DNA of 64,000 bases from Sphingobium sp. 66-54 (GTDB lineage: Bacteria; Pseudomonadota; Alphaproteobacteria; Sphingomonadales; Sphingomonadaceae): NCBI GenBank assembly GCA_001899715.1, contig MKWI01000014.1:1-64000 (forward strand), read 5' to 3'. The notes below the pieces were generated by a model. That model saw only the letters and a list, made by a program, of their open reading frames with translations. It did not search any database and was not told the DNA's origin. Below are positions 36,495 to 45,775 of this stretch, in pieces. The position numbers were made by a program, and so were the translations under genes. How positions within the stretch are numbered: position 1 is the stretch's first letter; every line of letters begins with the position of its first letter.

Positions 36495-38117
36495 ATGCCC
36501 CATTACACGCCCCTCATCACGATGATCGTCGCCGGCTTCACCGTCTCCTTCTTCATGGGAGCGATTGCGATGCGGCTGCGCGTGGCGCCGATCGCCGGCT
36601 ATCTGCTCGCCGGCGTCATCGTCGGGCCATTCACGCCCGGCATCGTGGCGGACGCCAACCTCGCCAATCAGCTCGCCGAAATTGGCGTAATCCTGCTGAT
36701 GTTCGGCGTGGGGCTGCACTTTTCGCTCAAGGACCTGCTCTCGGTCCGCCGCATCGCGCTGCCCGGCGCGATCGTGCAGATCGGCGTGGCGACGCTGCTC
36801 GGCATGGCGTTCGCGTGGACGCTGGGCTGGACAGTGCTGGCCGGCTTCGGCTTCGGCCTCGCTCTCTCGACCGCGAGCACGGTTGTGCTGTTGCGCGCGC
36901 TCCAGGCTCGCGACCTCGTCGAGACCGAGCGCGGGCGCATCGCGGTGGGCTGGCTGATCGTCGAGGATCTGGCGATGGTGCTGGCGCTGGTCCTGCTGCC
37001 GGTGCTGGCCGGCATCGCCGCCGCAGGGCCCGATGCGGTCAGCCTTGGTGCCATCGCCATGACGTTCCTCATCACCTTCATCAAGGTGGGCGCATTCATT
37101 GCCGTCATGCTGGTCGTCGGCCGGCGTGTCATCCCTGCCGCGCTGCATTGGGTCGTCCACACCGGCTCGCGCGAGCTGTTCCGCCTTGCCGTGCTGGCCA
37201 TCGCGCTCGGCGTCGCGGCGGGGTCGGCCTATGTGTTCGACGTATCCTTCGCGCTCGGCGCCTTCTTTGCCGGCATGATCCTGGGCGAGACGCCGCTCAG
37301 CCGCCGCGCCACCGAGGAGACTCTGCCGCTCCGCGACGCCTTCGCGGTGCTGTTCTTCGTCTCGGTCGGCATGCTGTTCGATCCGCATGTGGTGGTCGAG
37401 CAACCGCTACCGTTGCTTGCGACGGTCACGATCATCATGCTCGGCAAGTCGATCGCCGCCTACGGCATCGTGCGCGCCTTCGGCTACCAGCGCGACACGG
37501 CGCTCACCATCGCCGCCAGCCTCGCGCAGATCGGCGAATTCTCGTTCATTCTCGCGACGTTGGGGGTGGGCCTCAATCTGCTGCCAGCGCAGGCGCGCGA
37601 CCTGATCCTGGCCGGGGCGATCTTCTCCATCTTCCTCAACCCGTTCATCTTCACCTTCGTCCTGCGCAAGAATAGCGACAAGGATGCCGAACCGGCGCCG
37701 GCGCCCATGCCGACACAGAACCACATGGTGCTGGTCGGCTATGGGCGGGTGGGCCGGCTGCTCGCCGCGTCGCTCAAGGCGCGCGGCACGCGGCTGATCG
37801 TGGTTGAGGAGGATGGCGGCCGGGTCGAGGCCGCGCGGGCGGCGGGATACGAAGTGATCGAGGGCAACGCCACGGACAAGCGCGTGCTGCTCGCCGCCGG
37901 GATCGAGCGGGCGAGCACGCTCCTTATCGCCGGGCCCGAGGGGTTCGAGGGCGGTGCCATCGCGGAAAGGGGGCGCGCGCTCAAGCCCACGCTCCGCATT
38001 GTCGCTCGTGCCCATAGCGAAGCGGAAGTCGCCCATTTCAACAAGTTCGGCGTGACCGACGTGGTGCTGGGCGAGCGGGTATTGGCGGCCCGAATGGCGG
38101 AGCTTGCCGGGCGATAA
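36495..38117 (+). CDS. CPA2-family cation/proton antiporter with RCK domain (Kef/YbaL type)
   Basis: A 540-residue inner-membrane antiporter that probably exchanges K+ or Na+ for H+. About twelve helices fill residues 1-390, with the transport-core motif GVILLMFGVGLHFSLKDLL and the GAFFAGMILGETPLSRRATEETLPLRDAFAVLFFVSVGMLFDP block typical of KefB/KefC/YbaL. A Rossmann TrkA-N (RCK) domain follows from ~415 (VLVGYGRVGRLLA), which senses NAD(H) or glutathione adducts. YbaL and KefB differ in details that I could not resolve. The ATG at 36495 has a weak ribosome-binding site. Confidence 0.88.
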   Translation: MPHYTPLITMIVAGFTVSFFMGAIAMRLRVAPIAGYLLAGVIVGPFTPGIVADANLANQLAEIGVILLMFGVGLHFSLKDLLSVRRIALPGAIVQIGVATLLGMAFAWTLGWTVLAGFGFGLALSTASTVVLLRALQARDLVETERGRIAVGWLIVEDLAMVLALVLLPVLAGIAAAGPDAVSLGAIAMTFLITFIKVGAFIAVMLVVGRRVIPAALHWVVHTGSRELFRLAVLAIALGVAAGSAYVFDVSFALGAFFAGMILGETPLSRRATEETLPLRDAFAVLFFVSVGMLFDPHVVVEQPLPLLATVTIIMLGKSIAAYGIVRAFGYQRDTALTIAASLAQIGEFSFILATLGVGLNLLPAQARDLILAGAIFSIFLNPFIFTFVLRKNSDKDAEPAPAPMPTQNHMVLVGYGRVGRLLAASLKARGTRLIVVEEDGGRVEAARAAGYEVIEGNATDKRVLLAAGIERASTLLIAGPEGFEGGAIAERGRALKPTLRIVARAHSEAEVAHFNKFGVTDVVLGERVLAARMAELAGR

Positions 38118-38302
38118 GGGCAGATCCGGGCGCACCGCTCGCCCACAAAATCGGGCGAAGGCGGGGCAGCCATGGCTCCGTTTGCGCCGAACGGAGTGGA
38201 ATCCCAGACTTTGTCATCGAGAATGGCCCTTTTTGACGTGGACGACACTTCCGCAACCGCTAGAAAGAAGCGAGGTCGCGGAACGAGGGAGGGGATCGAC
38301 TC

Positions 38303-39160
38303 ATGAGCGGGGCCGAACCAGGTGCGGGCGCGGAGGACTGGGCGGGCGAGACCGGCCGCAGCTGGCTCGCCAACCTCCAGAAGTTCGAGAGCATGATCGC
38401 GCCGATCGGCGCCGCGCTCATCACCCACGCGCAATTCAAACCCGGCGAGCGGGTGCTCGACATCGGCTGCGGCGGCGGTGGCACCACCATCAATATCGGC
38501 CGTTCGGTGTCGCCGGGCGGGCACGCGACCGGGCTGGACATTTCGCAGGAGCTGATCTGGTCCTGCGGCGCGCGTGCCGCCATGGGCACGCCGTCCGACG
38601 TGCGCTTCGTCTGCGCGGACGCGGCGACGGCCACCGTGACCGGCGCGCCCTACGACCGGCTGTTCTCACGCTTCGGCACCATGTTCTTCGAAGATGCCAG
38701 GGCGGCCTTCCGCAACCTGCGGCAGATGGTGCGCGACGGCGGGCGGATAGACCTTGCCGTGTGGGCGCCGCCGGAGAAAAATGCATGGATCACCACGCTG
38801 ATGGGCGCGCTCGCCAAGCATGTCGAGTTGCCGGCGCGCGAGCCGCACGCGCCGGGACCGTTCGCTTTCGCCGATACCGATTATCTGCGTGCGGTGCTGG
38901 CGCAGGCGGGCATGGGTGAGGTGGAGATCACCCCGTGCGAGCAGATGTTGCCGATCGGCGGAGCCGGCGCAACGCCGGAGGAAGCGGCGGAGATGCTGCT
39001 CTCCACCCTCTCCATCGGCAAGGCCGCGCAGGCGGGCGGGCCGGAGAAGATGGACGCTGTGAAAGCGGAACTAGCCACCGCGCTCGCCGCATATCACGTG
39101 CCGGGCAAGGGCAACATGCTCGGCGGCAAGGCATGGATCGTAACCGCCAAGGCGGTGTAG
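38303..39160 (+). CDS. Class I SAM-dependent methyltransferase
   Basis: A 285-residue methyltransferase. The SAM motif VLDIGCGGGGTTINIGRSV (I), the acidic residue in ATGLDIS (II) and the later FSRFGTMFFED (IV) are plain. It resembles the uncharacterised UbiE/cyclopropane-type group; the C-terminal ~100 residues (GPFAFADTDYLRAVLAQAG...) would form the substrate lid. A strong GAGGGAGGGG precedes the ATG. The Rieske oxygenase follows 82 bases later on the same strand, so a shared role in modifying a small molecule is possible. The substrate is unknown. Confidence 0.9.
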   Translation: MSGAEPGAGAEDWAGETGRSWLANLQKFESMIAPIGAALITHAQFKPGERVLDIGCGGGGTTINIGRSVSPGGHATGLDISQELIWSCGARAAMGTPSDVRFVCADAATATVTGAPYDRLFSRFGTMFFEDARAAFRNLRQMVRDGGRIDLAVWAPPEKNAWITTLMGALAKHVELPAREPHAPGPFAFADTDYLRAVLAQAGMGEVEITPCEQMLPIGGAGATPEEAAEMLLSTLSIGKAAQAGGPEKMDAVKAELATALAAYHVPGKGNMLGGKAWIVTAKAV

Positions 39161-39242
39161 AAGGGGCAGCACCAGAACGCGGACAGCCGGACAAAGCGGC
39201 GCCCGCGGCACCATGCGGACGACACTGGAGAGGAGTTCCGTC

Positions 39243-40511
39243 ATGCTGACTCACGAACAGAACGAGTTGTTGACCCGCGTCGAGGGCGACGCGCCGATGG
39301 GTGCGCTGTTGCGCGAATATTGGATACCGGCCTGCCGGTCCGCCACGATCGAGGCGGACGGTGCGCCCTTTCGGGTACGGCTGTTCGGCGAGGATTTCGT
39401 CGCCTTCCGCATAACCGACGGCCGCGTCGGCTTCATCCAGGAGGCCTGCCCCCACCGCTGCGCCAGCCTGGCGCTCGGCCGCAACGAGGAGAACGGGCTG
39501 CGCTGCATCTTCCACGGCTGGAAGTTCAACGTCGAGGGCAAGTGCATCGACGCCCCCACCGAGCCGGCCGGCCAGCGGACAATCTTCGCCGAGCGGGTGC
39601 CGGTACGCAGCCACCCGACGCACGAGGCCGGGGGCATCATATGGGTCTATATGGGCAAGCAGGCGACACCGCCGCGGTTCCCCGATTATGAGTTCACCCA
39701 GCTTCCCGAGGGCCATGTCCAGCCGACACGCGGCATCATCCGAACCAACTGGCTGCAAGGGCTGGAGGCGCTGCTCGATTCGGCGCATGTCGGCTTCCTC
39801 CACTCCGCCAACCTCGGCAGCATCACCGGCCGCACGCTGTTCAAGGACGAAGCGGAGTACATGCTCAGCGACGGCGCGCCGGAGTTCGAGTTCATCGACC
39901 AGCCCTATGGCTTCCGGGAAGGCGCCATCCGCCGCGAGGGTGGGATGAACTATGCCCGCATCCGGGAGGTCTCGCTGCCCTTCTTCTCGTTCATCCCGGC
40001 GGCGCCGGGCGGCCCGGCCATCGTCTGCTGCTCGATCCCCATCGACGATGTGACCACGGCGCAATGGTATATCGCCTACGATCCGCACCGGCCGCTCGAA
40101 CGCGATATGATGAGCGCTTATGGCAACACCTCGGGCGATCCGGATTTCTTCAATTCCGACATGGGTGGGCCGGAGACGATGTGGCATCAGGACCGTGCGG
40201 CGATGAAGGCCGGGCACTGGAGCGGCATCGTCGGGCGCGGTAATGCCTATGAGGATTTCGTCGTGCAGGAATCGATGGGGCCGATCGTCGACCGCAGCAA
40301 GGAGTTTCTCGGCACCTGCGACAAGGTAATCTACCGCGCGCGCCGCTTGCTCCTCACCGCCATCGAGCGCTTCCAGGAGACCGGCGAGCGCTCGTTTGCC
40401 GGGCCGGAGGTAGACTATGGCCGCATCCGCGCCATCTCCTTCGCCTGCGCGCCGGACCAGGACTGGCGCGAGATCGACGCCTTCGACCCGCCGGCCATCG
40501 CGGCGGAATAG
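39243..40511 (+). CDS. Rieske-type aromatic ring-hydroxylating oxygenase, alpha subunit
   Basis: A 422-residue terminal oxygenase of the phthalate 4,5-dioxygenase type. The Rieske cluster ligands are Cys69-x-His71 (CPHR) and Cys88-x-x-His91 (CIFH). The mononuclear iron site shows His182 and His187 in LLDSAHVGFLHS, with the bridging Asp179 between the centres. GGAGAGGAG lies just before the ATG at 39243. No reductase or ferredoxin gene is adjacent, so electrons must come from elsewhere; the FprA-like reductase at 15.3 kb is a candidate only. Closest types act on phthalate-like acids or O-demethylate lignin-related aromatics; the true substrate is unknown. Confidence 0.92.
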   Translation: MLTHEQNELLTRVEGDAPMGALLREYWIPACRSATIEADGAPFRVRLFGEDFVAFRITDGRVGFIQEACPHRCASLALGRNEENGLRCIFHGWKFNVEGKCIDAPTEPAGQRTIFAERVPVRSHPTHEAGGIIWVYMGKQATPPRFPDYEFTQLPEGHVQPTRGIIRTNWLQGLEALLDSAHVGFLHSANLGSITGRTLFKDEAEYMLSDGAPEFEFIDQPYGFREGAIRREGGMNYARIREVSLPFFSFIPAAPGGPAIVCCSIPIDDVTTAQWYIAYDPHRPLERDMMSAYGNTSGDPDFFNSDMGGPETMWHQDRAAMKAGHWSGIVGRGNAYEDFVVQESMGPIVDRSKEFLGTCDKVIYRARRLLLTAIERFQETGERSFAGPEVDYGRIRAISFACAPDQDWREIDAFDPPAIAAE

Positions 40512-40613
40512 CGGCGCCACCGGCGGTATGCATGCAACGCTCTGAAAGGAGAGGAAAAGCCGGCCGCTTTGGTGTAGGATGTGTTGGCAATCATCTGTGT
40601 AGAGGAGGCCCTG

Positions 40614-41567
40614 ATGCGACATTCCTCGACGACCCGGCGCGACAGTCTCTATCTAGGCGGTGTGATCGCGACCGGTCTTGCCATAGGAAGCTGCTTCCCC
40701 GCCGCCACCAATGCGCAAGCCGCGCTCGACCCGATCACCAAGCCGATCCCCTCCACCGGCGAGCGGCTGCCGGTCATCGGGCTGGGGACCAACCAGTATA
40801 GCGTCACCGCGCCGGAGGACATGGCTCGGCTCCAGCAGGTGCTGGAGGAGATGATCGCCCAGGGCGGATCGGTGGTGGATACCGCGCGCGTCTATGGCCG
40901 GGCGGAGGAAGTGATCGGCGATCTCGTCCAGAAGATCGGCAAGCGCGACCGCTTCTTCATCGCCACCAAGACCTCGATCCGGGGCGACATTTCTTCACCC
41001 GAGGCAGAGATACAGGCCGCGTTCGACCGGCTGAAGGTCGACAAGCTCGACCTGTTGCTGATCCACAATCTGCATGCGCTCGACCAACTCATGCCCGCCT
41101 TCATCCGCGCCAAAGAGCAGGGACGCATCCGCTATATCGGCATGAGCACCTCGGTCGATTCGCAATATGCCGAGCAGATGGAAGGCATGAAGCGCTACCC
41201 GCTCGACGTCATCCAGGTGGATTATTCCATCGCCAATCGCGGCGCGGCGGATGAGATCCTGCCGCTGGCGCAGGAACGCAAAATGGCGGTGATGGTCAAC
41301 ATGCCCTTCGGCGGGCGCGGCAATGCAGGCAACGTCACCTTCGGCCGCGTCGCCGGCAAGGGCCTGCCCGACTGGGCCAAGCAGATCGACGCGACAAGTT
41401 GGGCACAGCTGTTCCTCAAATATGCCGTCTCTCACCCGGCCGTGACAGTGGCGATTCCCGGCACGACGCAGGTCCGCCACCTGATCGACAATCAGGGTGC
41501 CGGCAAGGGGCGGCTGCCCGACGCGGCGCTGCGGCGGGAGATGGAGCGTTATTGGGATACGCTATAG
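40614..41567 (+). CDS. Tat-exported aldo/keto reductase
   Basis: A 317-residue aldo/keto reductase with an N-terminal twin-arginine leader: TTRRDSLYLGG, then a hydrophobic stretch and an Ala-rich cleavage site (TNAQA). The AKR tetrad is recognisable: Asp and Tyr in VVDTARVYGRAEE, Lys in IATKTSI and His in LLLIHNLHA. AKRs need NADPH, which is not free in the periplasm, so the exported location is odd. AGAGGAGG precedes the ATG at 40614. It follows the Rieske gene by 102 bases on the same strand, so the three genes from 38303 may form one unit. Confidence 0.85.
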   Translation: MRHSSTTRRDSLYLGGVIATGLAIGSCFPAATNAQAALDPITKPIPSTGERLPVIGLGTNQYSVTAPEDMARLQQVLEEMIAQGGSVVDTARVYGRAEEVIGDLVQKIGKRDRFFIATKTSIRGDISSPEAEIQAAFDRLKVDKLDLLLIHNLHALDQLMPAFIRAKEQGRIRYIGMSTSVDSQYAEQMEGMKRYPLDVIQVDYSIANRGAADEILPLAQERKMAVMVNMPFGGRGNAGNVTFGRVAGKGLPDWAKQIDATSWAQLFLKYAVSHPAVTVAIPGTTQVRHLIDNQGAGKGRLPDAALRREMERYWDTL

Positions 41568-41613
41568 GGCGCGCCACAAGGGAGAGCACCACGCAGACAA
41601 CGTAAACATATGG

Positions 41614-41690
41614 GTGCTCCTGCGAAAGCAGGAGCCCAGGGCGGCGAGGAACCGCGGTTGGACCCTGGGTTCCTGCTTTCGCAGGAACAC
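41614..41690. repeat. Intergenic inverted repeat, family 1 (best copy)
   Basis: Two 28-base arms (41614-41641 and 41663-41690) match as inverted copies with only two mismatches, separated by 21 bases. Each arm contains its own hairpin CTCCTGC-GAAA-GCAGGAG next to CCCAGGG. It sits between the convergent aldo/keto reductase and sthA genes and can fold as one long stem or two small ones. Confidence 0.85.
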
Positions 41691-41721
41691 GTCTGAGGGA
41701 TACGTTATCTCGCCTCGTTCC

Positions 41722-43203
41722 CTACGCGCGCGGCATGCGGTTCCAGGCGTCCAGCGCGGCGATTTTGTAGGCTTCGGCCAACGTCGGATAGTTGAAGGTG
41801 TTCTCGATGAAATAGTCGATAGTGCCCTTGAGGTTGAGCACCGCCTGACCGATGTGGATCAACTCAGTCGCGCCCTCGCCGAGGATGTGGACGCCGAGCA
41901 GCCGGCGCGTGCGCAGCGAGAAGATCATCTTCATCAGGCCGCTATCCAACCCCATGATGTGCCCGCGCGAAGTCTCGCGGAAACGGGCGATGCCGCACTC
42001 ATAGGGGATCTTCTTGGCGCGCACCTCCTCCTCGCTGAGGCCCACGGTCGAGATTTCCGGCACCGCATAGATGCCATAAGGGAAATAGACCGGCGCCGGC
42101 GGCATCGGCAGGCCGAAGGCGTGGCAGGCGGCGATGCGCCCCTGCTCCATCGAGGTGGAAGCGAGGCTGGGGAAGCCGATCACGTCGCCCGCCGCGTAGA
42201 TATGCGGCACCTCCGTCTGGTGGGTATGCGGATCGACCTTGATGCGCCCGCGCCCGTCGACCGCGAGACCGCAATTCTCCAGCCCGAGATTGGCCGTCGC
42301 GCCGACCCGGCCGGCAGCGAACAGCAGCATTTCGCTGCGGATAGAGCGGCGATCCGCCAGCGTGGTGACGACATGTCCGCTCGCATCCTTCGCAACGCCG
42401 GTGACTTCCGTGCCGAGCCGGATGGTCATGCCGCGATCGCGGAGCTGGTGGACGAATTCGTCGATGATCTCACGGTCGATAAAATCGAGGAAGGACCTAC
42501 GCGGCTCGACCAGCGTCACCTGCACGTCCAGCGCGCTGAAGATGGTGGCATATTCGATGCCGATCACCCCGGCGCCGATGACGACAAGGCTGCGCGGCAC
42601 GCGCGGCGATTCGATCAGCATGTCGCTATCCAGCACGCTCGTCGCGTCGAACGGGATGTAATCCGGCCGGAACGGGTTGGTGCCGACCGCGATGAGAAAA
42701 CGGTCGCCAGCCACCACCGTCTCGCTGCTATCCGGCGCGGTGACGACGACATGGTGCGGGTCGACGAAGCGCGCGAAGCCCTCCATGGTGCGCACGCCGT
42801 TGCGCTGGAACTGATGCTCCAGCACGTCCACCTCATGCTCCAGTGTCTTGCCGAGGCGGGTATCGAGATCGCTGCCGGCAATCTCCTTCTTCACCCGGTA
42901 GGAGCGGCCGTAGAAGCCGCGTTCGCGCCAACCGGTAAGGTTGAGCACGGTCTCGCGCAGCGTCTTGGAGGGAATGGTGCCAGTGTGGACCGAAACGCCG
43001 CCGACCCGCCTGCGCCCCTCGACCACCAGCACCGTCTTGCCGGCCTTGGCGGCCTGCACCGCCGCGCGCCGCCCCGCCGGGCCGCTGCCGATGACGACGA
43101 GATCGTAGGCATCCGTCTCATTCGGCGCTGCAATAGCGCGATCCGCCGTCTCCGCCGCGCCTGTTTTATCCAACTCCGTAGACCGATACATTCCGTGTCT
43201 CAT
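41722..43203 (-). CDS. sthA: Soluble pyridine nucleotide transhydrogenase
   Basis: A 493-residue flavoprotein that moves hydride between NADPH and NAD+ in the cytoplasm. The fold is like lipoamide dehydrogenase: VVIGSGPAGRRAAVQAAK binds FAD, and GAGVIGIEYATIFSAL is the NAD(P) site. The redox CxxxxC of the disulfide reductases is absent: GVSVHTGTIPSKTL has Val and Thr instead. This is the hallmark of SthA/UdhA. The ATG at 43203 is the reading used here; a start four codons later is possible. Confidence 0.93.
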   Translation of the reverse strand: MRHGMYRSTELDKTGAAETADRAIAAPNETDAYDLVVIGSGPAGRRAAVQAAKAGKTVLVVEGRRRVGGVSVHTGTIPSKTLRETVLNLTGWRERGFYGRSYRVKKEIAGSDLDTRLGKTLEHEVDVLEHQFQRNGVRTMEGFARFVDPHHVVVTAPDSSETVVAGDRFLIAVGTNPFRPDYIPFDATSVLDSDMLIESPRVPRSLVVIGAGVIGIEYATIFSALDVQVTLVEPRRSFLDFIDREIIDEFVHQLRDRGMTIRLGTEVTGVAKDASGHVVTTLADRRSIRSEMLLFAAGRVGATANLGLENCGLAVDGRGRIKVDPHTHQTEVPHIYAAGDVIGFPSLASTSMEQGRIAACHAFGLPMPPAPVYFPYGIYAVPEISTVGLSEEEVRAKKIPYECGIARFRETSRGHIMGLDSGLMKMIFSLRTRRLLGVHILGEGATELIHIGQAVLNLKGTIDYFIENTFNYPTLAEAYKIAALDAWNRMPRA

Positions 43204-43385
43204 TCTCTTTGGGCAACGGCCCAGAATTAAGGCCGAATGGCTAAATTTGCTTTACCATGCGAAAGCCCTGCGCCCCGCGCAACCGGCCGATGCGCATTGG
43301 CAGCGCCGCGTGGGCGACCTATAGCGATGATGCGCCCTTGATCCGGGCGTGTCCTAGCGCGATATAACACCGCGAGGAGACTGTG

Positions 43386-44597
43386 ATGGCCACCAGCGCA
43401 ACGACGACCAAGACCGCAGATACGCTCGACCTGACGCCGCCCGAGCCGGTGCCGGTGGTGACGCCCGAGCGCGCGGCGGGGCTGGTGCCGATCGATGAGG
43501 AGAAGAAATCCAAGCTGGAGGAGCGTGTCGACGGCTTCGTCGAGGAACTGGCCGCGCTCGATGCCAACTCGCCCGAGTTCGGCGCCAAGGTAGACCAGAT
43601 CACCAATATGGGTCGCAAGGAGATCGCCGAGGCCGCGGGGCACAGCAACCGCTTTCTTGACCGGCCGGTGCGCGCGATGGACAGCGACGCCGCCGTCGGC
43701 ACCGATCTGGCCGAACTGCGCCGCGTGATCGAGGATCTCGATCCGGGCAAGCGCGGCAACCTGCTGGCACCGCGCAAACTGTTCGGCATCATCCCGTTCG
43801 GCAGCAAGATGCGGAATTATTTCGACAGCTACAAGTCGAGCCAGACGCATATCAATTCGATCCTCGGCAGCCTCGGCTCCGGCAAGGACACGCTCATCAA
43901 GGACAATGCCGCCATCGACGTGGAACGGCAGAACATGTGGGCGACCATGGGCCGGCTGGAGCAGATGATCCACATCGCCAAGACGATGGACGCGCGGCTG
44001 GAGGACAAGGCGCTGGAGCTGGATTCGACCGATCCTGCCAAGGCCAAGGCGATCCGCGAGAGCGCGCTGTTCTATGTGCGCCAGCGCACACAGGACCTGC
44101 TGACCCAGATGGCGGTGACGGTGCAGGGCTATCTCGCGCTCGATCTCGTCAAGAAGAACAATGTCGAGCTGGTGAAGGGCGTCGACCGCGCGTCGACCAC
44201 CACCGTCGCGGCGCTGCGCACGGCGGTGACGGTGGCGCAGGCATTGGCCGGGCAGCGGCTGGTGCTGGAACAGATCACCGCGCTCAACACCACAACCGCC
44301 AACATCATCGATTCGACGGGCGAACTGCTCAAGACGCAGACCGCGCAGATCCACGAGCAGGCCGCATCGAGCACCATCCCCCTGGAGACGCTGCAACGCG
44401 CCTTCCAGAATATCTACGATACCATGGACAATATCGACAGCTTCAAGCTGAAGGCGCTGGAGACGATGAGGACCACCGTCACCACCCTCTCCAGCGAGGT
44501 CGAGAAATCTAAGGGCTATATTGCGCGGGCGGAAGGGCAGGCGCGCGCGCAGACGGCGGTGACGAGCGGCAGCAGCCCGCTCACCGCCATCGAGTGA
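43386..44597 (+). CDS. telA: TelA-family toxic-anion-resistance protein
   Basis: A 403-residue protein of the TelA/KlaA family, linked in other bacteria to tellurite and cell-envelope antibiotic tolerance. The family blocks ITNMGRKEIAEAAGHSNRFLDRPVRAMD, IIPFGSKMRNYFDSYKSSQTHIN, and LEQITALNTTTANIIDSTGELLKTQTAQIHEQAAS follow in order. The chain is almost wholly alpha-helical with coiled-coil character from ~140 to 390. GGAG lies before the ATG at 43386; the GTG one codon before could also serve. The xpaC-like gene starts 10 bases after its stop, so the two form an operon. Confidence 0.92.
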   Translation: MATSATTTKTADTLDLTPPEPVPVVTPERAAGLVPIDEEKKSKLEERVDGFVEELAALDANSPEFGAKVDQITNMGRKEIAEAAGHSNRFLDRPVRAMDSDAAVGTDLAELRRVIEDLDPGKRGNLLAPRKLFGIIPFGSKMRNYFDSYKSSQTHINSILGSLGSGKDTLIKDNAAIDVERQNMWATMGRLEQMIHIAKTMDARLEDKALELDSTDPAKAKAIRESALFYVRQRTQDLLTQMAVTVQGYLALDLVKKNNVELVKGVDRASTTTVAALRTAVTVAQALAGQRLVLEQITALNTTTANIIDSTGELLKTQTAQIHEQAASSTIPLETLQRAFQNIYDTMDNIDSFKLKALETMRTTVTTLSSEVEKSKGYIARAEGQARAQTAVTSGSSPLTAIE

Positions 44598-44607
44598 TCG
44601 GCGCGCC

Positions 44608-45318
44608 ATGGCCAGCGATGTCGATGATCTGATCGCACGCTCTAACGAGCTGATCGCGCGCACCTCCGAGCGCTATCGCAGCATCAGCGCGCGCGGCCGA
44701 GCGCACAAGCGGCAGGACCTGATGACGCGGCTCAAGCGGATGATCTTCGCTGCCGCGCTGGTCATCGTGGGCGCCGGATTATTCGGCTTCGTCCAGCCGC
44801 TCGGCAGCACCGGGCTGCTCATCGTCATGGCGCTGCTGCTCGCCTGCCTGATCTTCGCCTTCATCCCGGCCATGCCGGAAGTGACGCCGGCCCGGCTGGG
44901 CGAGACGGACCTGAAAGCCCTGCCGCTCAAGACCGAAATCTGGCTGGAAAGCCAGCGCAAGGCGCTGCCCGCCCCCGCCGTGCCGATCATCGACGCAATC
45001 GGCAACCGGCTGGAGACGCTGGCGCCGCAGCTTGCCGCACTCAATCCGCAGGAGCCCGCTGCGGTGGAAATCCGCAGGCTGCTCAGCGACCATCTGCCCG
45101 AGTTGGTGACAGGCTATCAGTCAATCCCCGCCCCGCTGCGAGGGCAGCCGCGCAACGGCCGCGTACCCGATGCCCAACTGGTGGAAGGTCTCTCTGTTAT
45201 CGAGCAGGAAATCGGCACGATGACCGAGCAACTCGCGCGCGGCGACCTCGACAAGCTGGCCGCGCACAACCGTTATCTCGAACTCAAATATCAGGAAGCC
45301 AAGCAGCTCGGCGACTGA
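44608..45318 (+). CDS. XpaC-like membrane protein paired with TelA
   Basis: A 236-residue protein of the 5-bromo-4-chloroindolyl phosphate hydrolysis/XpaC family. Two hydrophobic helices (residues ~47-63 and ~70-90, MIFAAALVIVGAGLFGFV and GLLIVMALLLACLIFAFI) form a membrane hairpin; the long C-terminal part is helical and soluble (NRYLELKYQEAKQLGD at the end). XpaC and TelA genes are neighbours in many Firmicutes and proteobacteria, as here with a 10-base gap. The molecular role is unknown, and the catalytic name is historical. The start at 44608 follows the telA stop directly. Confidence 0.82.
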   Translation: MASDVDDLIARSNELIARTSERYRSISARGRAHKRQDLMTRLKRMIFAAALVIVGAGLFGFVQPLGSTGLLIVMALLLACLIFAFIPAMPEVTPARLGETDLKALPLKTEIWLESQRKALPAPAVPIIDAIGNRLETLAPQLAALNPQEPAAVEIRRLLSDHLPELVTGYQSIPAPLRGQPRNGRVPDAQLVEGLSVIEQEIGTMTEQLARGDLDKLAAHNRYLELKYQEAKQLGD

Positions 45319-45775
45319 GCAGATTGCTGTTCGACCGGGCGGATGGGCCACCGTTCATGGGGCAGAGATCATGCTTGCGCCTGCTGTCACCGGGCTGGAC
45401 AATACGGCGCGGCTTCGCGGCACGCGGGCTGCACAGCCCCAAAGCTGACCATCACGATTGTTCCCTTCAAGCCAAGGGGTTGAATAAGCAGGCGTGATCG
45501 CTACATGGATCTCGCGGGCCGGGCCCCTCTGGCGAAAGTGACGCCCCCTTGTCCTTTCGTGATGTCGGACCGCATCGGGTGACACCGGTGCGTCGTCTGG
45601 CACACCCCCCGATAGCCGACGTAAAGCGCCCGGTCGTCACCCGAGTTCCAATCATTCCCGTTTCGGAAGCTCGGTCTGTGACGCCACGAATGTCCTGCCC
45701 TTTCATCCGCCATCGCGAGCCGGACGACGCTTTGGGACGCGAGGCGATCGCTCAAGACCGATTTGGGAAGACGAT
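45319..45775. other. Intergenic gap after the telA-xpaC operon
   Basis: 457 bases with only biased, ribosome-binding-site-free open frames on both strands (for example 45549-45779 rightwards and 45355-45603 leftwards). No repeat, RNA gene or known domain was recognised. It probably contains the promoter for the GNAT gene. Confidence 0.45.

Noticed and set aside
43227..44663. 478-residue leftward frame opposite telA
   Set aside because: It is antisense to a firmly identified TelA gene with an operon partner.
45319..45775. Frames on both strands in the gap after xpaC
   Set aside because: No ribosome-binding site, no helix or signal pattern, and composition typical of chance frames.
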